NCBI RefSeq assembly: GCF_005981925.1
Contig: NZ_VBVX01000028.1
Coordinates: 1 to 36,858, forward strand
Direction of reading: 5' to 3'
Source of the DNA: Streptomyces albidochromogenes
Lineage (GTDB): Bacteria; Actinomycetota; Actinomycetes; Streptomycetales; Streptomycetaceae
DNA length: 36,858 bases
This document shows, in pieces, positions 29,946 to 36,006 of this stretch. The notes beneath the pieces were generated by a model. The model was not told the origin of the DNA, made no database searches, and saw only the letters and a list, made by a program, of their open reading frames with translations. The translations under genes were made by a program, and so were the position numbers. How positions within the stretch are numbered: the stretch's first letter is position 1; each line of letters starts with the position of its first letter.

Positions 29946-30863
29946 CTAGTACTGGGCCTGAAGGTGCTGCCAGAAGCCGTCCCGCAGCGCCCGCCGCAGG
30001 TCCGCGTGCCCGCGCAGGGAGCGCTGGAGCAGCCGCTCCGCCTCCACCAGGAGCTCCTGGTCCACGGACCCGGGCAGGTACGGGTGGCCCGGCAGCAGAT
30101 CCGCCAGTGAATCACGGCCGCGCGCCCCGATCCACGCCGCCGCGATCTGCGCGCCGATGAACCGGACGTCCTCGCGGGTCGGCCGCGGCGCGCCCTCGTT
30201 CTCGTACGTCGTCACCGGGCGGCGCGTGACGTACGGCTTGCAGAAGTCGAGGTCGAACGTGCGCTGGCTGTCGACCTCCCACAGGAGCGGCTCCGCCTGG
30301 TTGCGCCCCTCCCCCGCCTCGATGCCCCACAGGTGGACCCGCGCGCCGTACCCCTGGGCCGCCTCGACCGCCGAGACGAGGTCCTCGTCGCCGCCCACCA
30401 GGGCCGCGTCGCTGATCGCGCGGTGCCGAGCGAGCGATTCGAGGTCCGTACGGATCAGGGAGTCGACGCCCTTCTGCTGGTTGTTGGCGTTGAGGTTGCC
30501 CAGGCGCACCTTGACGTCGGGCAGCTCGGCGATCGACTGCTGCTCGGTGGTGTGGATGCGGCGCCTGGCTCCGTCGTACCAGTAGACCCGCAGCAGCCTG
30601 CTGTCCGCGAAGATCGTGCGGGCCTTGTCGATGAAGGCCTCGATGATCCCTTCCGCGTCGAGGTCGAAGGACCTGCGGTCCTCGGTCCCGGTCACGAGCA
30701 GCCCGGCCGCCGCGTAGACGTACCCGGCGTCGACGAAGATCGCGTGCGTGGAAGGGGTCTTCGCCACCTCGACCAGCATGCGCTGGAGCAGCTCGTTGGT
30801 GCGTTCCAGGCGGGCGGTGACCCTGGCGAGTTCGGTGGGGCCCGAAGGCTGTGCGTCGTCCAT
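29946..30863 (-). CDS. NYN-domain (PIN-like) putative ribonuclease
   Basis: 305-aa protein with an N-terminal NYN/LabA-like (DUF88) domain. The acidic residues expected of the PIN-like metal site are present: Asp in AIFVDAGYVYAA, Asp in GVDSLIRTDLESLA, and GDEDLVSAV. These domains cut or process RNA. A short predicted helical stretch (residues 10-35) precedes the domain, and the C-terminal 90 residues look like a separate helical domain (WIGARG...LLPGHPYLPGSVDQELLVEAERLL). ATG 30863 has GAGAG at 4 nt; an earlier in-frame start at 30902 is less likely. It is divergent from the 50-aa gene. The RNA target is unknown. Confidence 0.83.
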   Translation of the reverse strand: MDDAQPSGPTELARVTARLERTNELLQRMLVEVAKTPSTHAIFVDAGYVYAAAGLLVTGTEDRRSFDLDAEGIIEAFIDKARTIFADSRLLRVYWYDGARRRIHTTEQQSIAELPDVKVRLGNLNANNQQKGVDSLIRTDLESLARHRAISDAALVGGDEDLVSAVEAAQGYGARVHLWGIEAGEGRNQAEPLLWEVDSQRTFDLDFCKPYVTRRPVTTYENEGAPRPTREDVRFIGAQIAAAWIGARGRDSLADLLPGHPYLPGSVDQELLVEAERLLQRSLRGHADLRRALRDGFWQHLQAQY

Positions 30864-30993
30864 ACGGCTCTCATTGTCCGTGGCGTGAGCGAGCGGGCAC
30901 AACCGGTGGGCCTACCGGCCGGTATTTAGAGTGACGAAAATTTTCTTTAGCGTAGGGAATGACTGGGGTGGGCAGACAGTTGTCATCAGTAGA

Positions 30994-31020
30994 GAACGCG
31001 AGGCGCCCAGCCTCGCGTTC
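30994..31020 (+). promoter_or_regulatory. 11-bp hairpin in the leader of the small 50-aa gene
   Basis: GAACGCGAGGC (30994-31004) and GCCTCGCGTTC (31010-31020) form a perfect stem with a GCCCA loop, 45 bp before the TTG start. It lies after an AT-rich stretch (AAAATTTTCTTTAG, about 30939-30952) that may hold the promoter. It could be an RNA control element or an operator. Confidence 0.5.
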
Positions 31021-31065
31021 CCGTACACAGTTCTCCAGCAGGAGGATCAGACGAAGGGAGAAGCC

Positions 31066-31218
31066 TTGCGCTTCGAAATCATGCGCCTGGACGACGTCGA
31101 CGGTTCGGCCGTCGACAGCACCGTCGTGGACGCCGCCTCCGTCAACCGGATCGTGCAGCAGGCCGCCTCCGTCGGCCAGCGCATCTACATCCGCCCGGCC
31201 GAGACCTCGGCTTCATAA
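31066..31218 (+). CDS. Conserved-looking 50-aa protein with TTG start
   Basis: 50 aa, no family I can name: FEIMRLDDVDGSAVDSTVVDA, then SVNRIVQQAASVGQRIYIRPAE. It looks like a small folded beta/alpha/beta domain. TTG 31066 is chosen because GGGAG lies 5 nt upstream and codons before it include the leader hairpin. I believe very similar short proteins occur widely in Streptomyces, but this is from memory. Upstream AT-rich DNA carries TTTAGA-N17-TAGCGT as a poor promoter match. A hairpin terminator follows. Confidence 0.7.
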   Translation: MRFEIMRLDDVDGSAVDSTVVDAASVNRIVQQAASVGQRIYIRPAETSAS

Positions 31219-31248
31219 CACTCTGTAGTGGTTTGTTTTGAGGTGAGA

Positions 31249-31278
31249 AGCGCCCCCGTACGCGTGTACGGGGGCGCT
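31249..31278. terminator. Bidirectional hairpin terminator
   Basis: A 13-bp perfect stem (31249-31261 with 31266-31278) and a GCGT loop between the 50-aa gene and the convergent marC-like gene. Confidence 0.8.
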
Positions 31279-31319
31279 CGTGCGTCCGGGGCCGGGCCGA
31301 CCCGCCCCGGGGTCCGGGG

Positions 31320-31925
31320 TCAGCTGCCCTGGATCACCTGGGTGACGCCGTTGATGATCTGCTGCACCGCGATCGCGGACAGCATCATGCCCGCGAGACG
31401 CGTCACCAGCACCACGCCGCCGTCCTTGATCACGCGGATGATCACCAGCGAGTAGCGCATGGTCAGCCACAGCACCACGTGCATCGCGACGATCGCCGCC
31501 CAGACCGAGACCTGGCTCTTGACGCTCCCGGCGTGCTGGACGGCGAGGATGACGGAGACGATCGCACCGGGGCCGGCGAGCAGCGGCATGCCCAGCGGCA
31601 CGAGGGCGACGTTGACGTCCTTGGTCTGCGTCGGCTCGTCGGTCTTGCCGGTCAGGAGGTCGAGCGCGATCAGGAGCAGCAGCAGGCCGCCCGCGATCAT
31701 CAGCGCGGGAACGGACACGTGCAGGTAGTCGAGGATCTGCTGGCCCAGCACGCCGAAGACGGCGATCACGCCGAAGGCGACGGCGACGGCCTGCCAGGCC
31801 ATCCTGCGCTGCACCTTGGCAGGCCGGCCCGAGGTGAGGGCGAGGAAGATCGGGGTGATCCCAGGGGGGTCCATAATCACAAAAAGCGTGAGAAAGAGGG
31901 ATCCGAAGACAGCGAAGTCGAGCAC
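31320..31925 (-). CDS. MarC-family integral membrane protein
   Basis: 201-aa membrane protein with six hydrophobic segments and the family's MDPPGITPIFLALT motif near residue 18 and GMPLLAGPGAIVS motif near 112. MarC (UPF0056) proteins are inner-membrane proteins of unsettled function; the early link to multiple antibiotic resistance was not upheld. GTG 31925 has AAGG at 7 nt. It follows the PHP gene by 63 bp on the same strand and ends before a shared terminator. Confidence 0.88.
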   Translation of the reverse strand: MLDFAVFGSLFLTLFVIMDPPGITPIFLALTSGRPAKVQRRMAWQAVAVAFGVIAVFGVLGQQILDYLHVSVPALMIAGGLLLLLIALDLLTGKTDEPTQTKDVNVALVPLGMPLLAGPGAIVSVILAVQHAGSVKSQVSVWAAIVAMHVVLWLTMRYSLVIIRVIKDGGVVLVTRLAGMMLSAIAVQQIINGVTQVIQGS

Positions 31926-31988
31926 AGTGAGGCCTTGCGAGAAGAGGGGTCTTACGAGGGAGACGAGGGGCCGCGACAGCAGGCGCGG

Positions 31989-32855
31989 TTACGGGCGGCG
32001 GCTTCCGCCCGCGCCCGGCACGGGGAACGCACCGGTCGCGCGCCGCGTGATCTCGCCGTAGATCTCGGGATCCGTGGTGAACTCGCCGAGCCGTACGGTC
32101 TTGCGGCTGCCGTGGTAGTCGCTGGACCCGGTGACCAGCAGCCCGAGGTTGGCGGCGAGGCCGCGCAGGCGCGCGCGGGTCTGCTCGTCGTGGTCCATGT
32201 GGTCGACCTCGATGCCGTCGAGGCCCGCCGCCGCGAGCGCCGCTATCGCGCTCTCGGGGACGATGTCGCCGCGCTTGGCGGCGCCGGGGTGCGCGAAGAC
32301 GGTGACGCCGCCGGCCGCCTTGACGAGGCGGATCGCGTCGAACGGGTCGAGCTCGTGCTTGTCGACGTACGCGCGGCCGCCGTTGGCCAGCCACTCGGGA
32401 GTGAAGGCGTCGGAGACGCTCTCCACGACGCCGAGCTCCACCAGCGCGGACGCGATGTGCGGGCGGCCGACCGAGCCGTCCCCGGCGATACGGGCCACCT
32501 GGTCCCACTCGACCGGGACGCCCAGCTCCCGCAGCTTGCCGACCATCGCCCGGGCACGGGGCACGCGGTCGTCGCGCACCAGCTCGCGCTCGCGCGACAG
32601 CTCGGGCTCGTCGGGGTCGAAGAGGTACGCCAGCATGTGCAGCCCGATGCCGTCGAGACGGCAGGAGAGCTCGGCGCCGGTGACGAGCGTCAGCCCGTCC
32701 GGGAGCGCGGCGATCGCCTCGGCGTGGCCGCGCGTGGAGTCGTGATCGGTCAGCGCCACGACGTCGAGTCCGGCCGCCGCCGCGTTGCGCACCAGCTCGG
32801 CGGGGCTGTCCGTGCCGTCCGAAGCCGTGGAGTGGGTGTGCAGGTCGATGCGCAC
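31989..32855 (-). CDS. PHP-domain phosphoesterase (TrpH/YciV-like)
   Basis: 288-aa PHP metal-dependent phosphatase. Metal ligands are visible in DLHTHS (residues 4-9), TDHDST, ELSC, the central FAHPG and the C-terminal SSDYHG. This set matches the 3',5'-nucleoside bisphosphate phosphatase/RNase AM (YciV) group, which degrades pAp and short RNA ends. GTG 32853-32855 has GGAG at 9 nt. It lies 63 bp upstream of the marC-like gene and 100 bp downstream of the DUF6758 gene, all on one strand, so a three-gene operon is likely. Confidence 0.87.
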   Translation of the reverse strand: MRIDLHTHSTASDGTDSPAELVRNAAAAGLDVVALTDHDSTRGHAEAIAALPDGLTLVTGAELSCRLDGIGLHMLAYLFDPDEPELSRERELVRDDRVPRARAMVGKLRELGVPVEWDQVARIAGDGSVGRPHIASALVELGVVESVSDAFTPEWLANGGRAYVDKHELDPFDAIRLVKAAGGVTVFAHPGAAKRGDIVPESAIAALAAAGLDGIEVDHMDHDEQTRARLRGLAANLGLLVTGSSDYHGSRKTVRLGEFTTDPEIYGEITRRATGAFPVPGAGGSRRP

Positions 32856-32955
32856 GACGCGGGACTCCGGGGCTCGGCGGGACGGGGGGACCGGTCAAGG
32901 ATAGCCGGGAATCGAACACCCCCCGGTCCGCCCGTGCCGGTCCCGGCGGCCCCGG

Positions 32956-33594
32956 TCAGGCCAGCAGCCTCGGCGACAGCGCCCCGCACGGTACGAGGTC
33001 CACCTCCGCGCCAGCGTCGCGAAGATCGGTCAGTATCAGCTCGTCGTACATCATCAGCCCCGACTGCTCCGGCCAGACGACGGCCCACAGCCACAGTCCG
33101 CACGCCTCGCCGGCGAAGACGGCGCGGTCGTCGGGGACTCCGGACAGATGCCACAGCGGCGTGGGCCGGCCGGCCGCCATCAGCTTGGCCTGCGGCGGCT
33201 TGTCCATGCTCATGTACGCCCCGGGGTCCGGGCCCTGCACGCCGGCGTACCGCGCGCCGAGACCGACGCCCAGCTCCTCCGCGACGAGCAGCATCTCGCC
33301 GAGGCCGCCGAGCGGTCCGGGTCCCGAGCAGGCGACGACGGTGGCCCGCGAGCCACTGCGGTCGTCACCCGCGCAGGTCACCCCTGTGAACAGCCAGCCG
33401 ACCGGGAGCGGCCAGGGCATCCACACCGGGACCTTGGCGCGTTTCACGGCCACCGTGAGCGCCTCGACGCTGGGTGGCACCACGGGCTGCAGCGGGTGCA
33501 CCGTCCCGTGCACATCGCACTGCCAGGAGTCGGCAAAGAGACCGGGCGCCCTGACCCGGCCACCGCACTTCGGGCAACTGGGTTCGCCCCTCAT
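32956..33594 (-). CDS. DUF6758-type conserved protein
   Basis: 212-aa protein opening with a zinc-ribbon-like pair: CPKCG near residue 7 and C with H further on (SWQCDVHGTVH). A conserved PVWMPWPLPVGWLFTG block follows, then GPGPLGG...EELGVGLGARYAG and an ending CGALSPRL. This set of features is known from Streptomyces as DUF6758; the function is not known. ATG 33594 is preferred by homology of the opening. TTG 33603, with GGGAGG at 4 nt, has the better ribosome site and remains possible. It is probably the first gene of the operon with the PHP and MarC-like genes. Confidence 0.78.
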   Translation of the reverse strand: MRGEPSCPKCGGRVRAPGLFADSWQCDVHGTVHPLQPVVPPSVEALTVAVKRAKVPVWMPWPLPVGWLFTGVTCAGDDRSGSRATVVACSGPGPLGGLGEMLLVAEELGVGLGARYAGVQGPDPGAYMSMDKPPQAKLMAAGRPTPLWHLSGVPDDRAVFAGEACGLWLWAVVWPEQSGLMMYDELILTDLRDAGAEVDLVPCGALSPRLLA

Positions 33595-33843
33595 AGGCCC
33601 CAACGGTCCTCCCCGGCCGTCCCCGCGTCAAGGACGATCACCCGTCCGGAGCGTGCCCTTGCCCGGGAAATGTAGATGCACTCTGCATTCATTGGCCCAC
33701 CGCACGGCGGCGGTGAGTGGACCGAGCCGCACACCCGCTCGTGGTCGCCGCCGGGGCCGCCGCCATCGGAGCGCGGCGTACCCCACCGGTCCACCGCTCC
33801 GGGGATCCGGTCCCGGCCCTGGCCGGGAGAGCGGCCGCACGGG

Positions 33844-34428
33844 TCAGTCGAGCGGCACGGACGCGCGCAGCGGGTCGCGCAGGTCCGTGCCGTGCGACAG
33901 CCAGCGCTCCTGGAGTTCCTGCGCTCCCTTGACCCGCTTCCACGCCGCCTCGTTCGGCGTCATCGGCAGCAGCGGCAGGAAGCGCACCGGGTCCATCGGG
34001 GCGTCCAGCTCCAGGTCCTCGACCAGGCCACCGGACTCAGCGACCAGTACGGAGCTGAAGGGCGCCCCCGGCCACAGCGGCTCCCCGAGGTCCAGGGACG
34101 CGCCGGGGGCCACGATCACACCCTCGACCTGCGGAGACGCCGCCAGGACCGCGAGCGGGCGCAGCACCTTGTCGGTGTCGGCGAGCCCGGCCCGTACCGA
34201 CAGGACCAGCTCGGCGCGCGGGCCCTTCACCGGATCGGCCAGGACGGCCGTCGGGTCGGCCATCGGCTGGGCCGACATGCCGAGGGTGGCGTAGCGGATG
34301 ACGTCGCCGTCGACGAAACGCAGTACCTCCATGCGGTCCGTACCGAGGAACGTGACAGCGGCGCGCGCGTCCGGTTCGCCCAGCGTCGTACGCAGACGGG
34401 CTTCGACCAGCGCAAGAACATCTCCCAT
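33844..34428 (-). CDS. SUFU-domain (suppressor of fused-like) protein
   Basis: 194-aa single-domain protein of the bacterial SUFU family: TFLGTDRMEVLRFVDGDVIRYATLGMSAQPM, an ELVLSV strand and a WPGAPFSSVLV block with the final FLPLLPMTPNE...WKRVKGAQELQERW. Bacterial SUFU domains are frequent as immunity-type proteins in polymorphic toxin systems and also occur alone; no toxin gene is adjacent here. No Shine-Dalgarno sequence precedes ATG 34428, but TATGCT lies 6 nt upstream, so a leaderless mRNA is likely. It is divergent from corA. Confidence 0.83.
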   Translation of the reverse strand: MGDVLALVEARLRTTLGEPDARAAVTFLGTDRMEVLRFVDGDVIRYATLGMSAQPMADPTAVLADPVKGPRAELVLSVRAGLADTDKVLRPLAVLAASPQVEGVIVAPGASLDLGEPLWPGAPFSSVLVAESGGLVEDLELDAPMDPVRFLPLLPMTPNEAAWKRVKGAQELQERWLSHGTDLRDPLRASVPLD

Positions 34429-34434
34429 GCGGCG

Positions 34435-34440
34435 AGCATA
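34435..34440 (-). promoter_or_regulatory. Candidate -10 box of a leaderless SUFU transcript
   Basis: On the minus strand TATGCT is followed by 6 nt and the ATG at 34428, with no Shine-Dalgarno sequence. TTGCCC 15 nt upstream could be a weak -35. Confidence 0.45.
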
Positions 34441-34470
34441 AGTCGCGTGGGGAAGGGGCAAGGGAGGGAC

Positions 34471-34476
34471 TTGACA
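34471..34476 (+). promoter_or_regulatory. Consensus -35 box toward corA
   Basis: A perfect TTGACA, unusual in DNA of this GC content, on the strand of corA. The best -10 candidate, TAGTCT, follows after 14 nt. Confidence 0.4.
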
Positions 34477-34649
34477 CAACAGTGGGCTGATAGTCTTGGC
34501 CGCTGGTCAGGGCAGCACGCAGAAGCGTGGCTTTCGAGTCCCGACATCACGTCATCCCCCACGGGGGACCGGCCGGAGGAGGTGGGGCTGCGGTGGATCG
34601 AAGTCGTCCCGGCAGTACCAACCGCTCTTCCGCACCGTCAGTGTTCCCC

Positions 34650-34738
34650 GGGGCCTGAGCCCCTTCGTACCCGGTCGCCAGCCGGTGAAACCCATGGGGC
34701 TCACGGCATTTCGCACGACGGAAGAGCACTTCGTTTTT
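34650..34738 (+). promoter_or_regulatory. Possible switch-like RNA structure in the corA leader
   Basis: GGGGC (34650-34654) pairs with GCCCC (34659-34663) in a small hairpin. The same GCCCC is part of TGAGCCCC (34656-34663), which is perfectly complementary to GGGGCTCA (34696-34703). The two pairings exclude each other. A third hairpin GAAG-AGCA-CTTC (34721-34732) is followed at once by GTTTTT, like a weak intrinsic terminator. No known magnesium-riboswitch sequence (M-box) is recognisable. Confidence 0.35.
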
Positions 34739-34852
34739 GCCTGATCCGTGTCTGAGCGAACGCCGTCACCGCGTCTTTGCGGTGCCGCCCGCTTTGCCGA
34801 CGTACGGCCGCCCCGACGCCGTGGCCCGCACGTCTCCATTCCGGGCAGCGCC

Positions 34853-34900
34853 ATGCCTCGCAGACGGCTTCTCCGTGAAGGAGCCCCGCCATGTCGATGA
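34853..34900 (+). other. Short upstream open frame overlapping the corA start
   Basis: A 15-codon frame MPRRRLLREGAPPCR runs from ATG 34853 to TGA 34898-34900, ending 10 nt inside corA in another frame. It has a weak ribosome site. If translated it would cover the corA Shine-Dalgarno sequence. Confidence 0.3.
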
Positions 34901-36006
34901 TCCGTGACCTGCGCGCAGCGGTCCGTCCGTCCCTGCGCAAGAGCAGCGCCGTGTACAGCGGTTACGACACCACCCGAGACCCGTCCGCGAGCAGCGCGGT
35001 CGTGGACTGCGCCGTCTACCGCGACGGGCGCCGGGTGAAGAACGCCGAATGCCTCACCCCGCACGAGGCGATGGTCCGCGTCCGGGAGGGCGGCGGCTTC
35101 GCCTGGATCGGTCTGCACGAGCCGACCGAGGAGGAATTCGCCGGTATCGCGGCCGAGTTCGGGCTGCACCCGCTGGCCGTGGAGGACGCCGTCCACGCAC
35201 ACCAGCGGCCCAAGCTGGAGCGGTACGACGACACCCTGTTCACCGTCTTCAAGACGATCCACTACGTCGAGCACACCGAACTGACCGCCACCAGCGAGGT
35301 CGTGGAGACCGGCGAGGTGATGTGCTTCACCGGCAAGGACTTCGTCATCACCGTGCGGCACGGCGGCAAGGGCTCGCTGCGCGCGCTGCGCCACCGGCTG
35401 CAGGACGATCCGGAGCTGCTCGCCAAGGGGCCCTCGGCGGTGCTGCACTCGATCGCCGACCATGTCGTCGACGGGTACATCGCGGTGGCGGCGGCCGTAC
35501 AGGACGACATCGACGAGGTCGAGATCGACGTCTTCTCGGCGCCGGCCAAAGGCAGTCCGCGCGGCTCGGACGCGGGCCGGATCTACCAGCTCAAGCGGGA
35601 GGTCCTGGAGTTCAAGCGGGCGGTCGCACCGCTGCTGCGGCCGATGCAGCAGCTCAGCGAGCGGCCGATGCGGCTGATCGACCCGGACATCCAGAAGTAC
35701 TTCCGGGACGTCGCCGACCACCTCGCGCGGGTGCACGAGGAGGTCGTCGGTTTCGACGAGCTGCTGAACTCGATCCTCCAGGCCAACCTGGCGCAGGCGA
35801 CGGTCGCCCAGAACGAGGACATGCGCAAGATCACGTCCTGGGCGGCGATCGTGGCCGTACCGACGATGATCTGCGGGGTCTACGGCATGAACTTCGACCA
35901 CATGCCGGAGCTGCACTGGCGGTACGGCTATCCGCTCGTCCTCGGCTCCATCGTCGTCGTCTGTGTCAGCATCCACCGCACCCTCAAGCGGAACGGCTGG
36001 CTCTGA
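34891..36006 (+). CDS. corA: CorA-family magnesium/cobalt transporter
   Basis: 371-aa CorA-type channel. The long N-terminal cytoplasmic funnel domain (residues 1-300, with FAWIGLHEPTEEEF and EDAVHAHQRPKLERYDDTLF) leads to a stalk helix and two C-terminal membrane helices. The selectivity motif YGMNF has GMN at residues 332-334, followed by the loop DHMPELHWRYGYPLV and a basic end (HRTLKRNGWL). It works as a homopentamer letting Mg2+ into the cell, closed by Mg2+ binding to the funnel. ATG 34891 has AAGGAG at 7 nt. The long structured leader and the upstream open frame hint at post-transcriptional control. It overlaps the convergent EamA gene by 23 bp. Confidence 0.93.
   Translation: MSMIRDLRAAVRPSLRKSSAVYSGYDTTRDPSASSAVVDCAVYRDGRRVKNAECLTPHEAMVRVREGGGFAWIGLHEPTEEEFAGIAAEFGLHPLAVEDAVHAHQRPKLERYDDTLFTVFKTIHYVEHTELTATSEVVETGEVMCFTGKDFVITVRHGGKGSLRALRHRLQDDPELLAKGPSAVLHSIADHVVDGYIAVAAAVQDDIDEVEIDVFSAPAKGSPRGSDAGRIYQLKREVLEFKRAVAPLLRPMQQLSERPMRLIDPDIQKYFRDVADHLARVHEEVVGFDELLNSILQANLAQATVAQNEDMRKITSWAAIVAVPTMICGVYGMNFDHMPELHWRYGYPLVLGSIVVVCVSIHRTLKRNGWL

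Larger units (their letters stand above)
34429..34890. other. Intergenic region between SUFU and corA: promoters and long leader
   Basis: This 462-bp stretch has no convincing protein gene. On the minus strand it starts with the leaderless promoter of the SUFU gene. On the plus strand there is a perfect -35 TTGACA at 34471-34476, with TAGTCT at 34491-34496 only 14 nt further on (poor spacing). From there to corA is a potential leader of nearly 400 nt with hairpins, a T-tract and a short upstream open frame. Confidence 0.5.

Noticed and set aside
30931..31065. Extended N terminus for the 50-aa protein starting at GTG 30931
   Set aside because: It would translate through the promoter-like AT-rich patch and the perfect hairpin and has no ribosome site; the TTG at 31066 has a strong one.
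32897..32925. T-loop-like GTTCGATTCC on the minus strand, as in a tRNA
   Set aside because: The 60 nt that would hold the rest of the tRNA are the 3' end of the DUF6758 gene and its spacer, and no acceptor, D or anticodon arms can be formed.
33595..33843. Possible small gene between DUF6758 and SUFU
   Set aside because: Frames here lack ribosome sites and coherent composition. I see only a short ATGCA-CTC-TGCAT palindrome near 33674-33686, probably part of the promoter region of the DUF6758 gene.
34500..34890. Known Mg2+ riboswitch (M-box) upstream of corA
   Set aside because: The conserved M-box opening (GGTGAGGCTCC-like) and its later conserved blocks are not present; only generic hairpins are seen.
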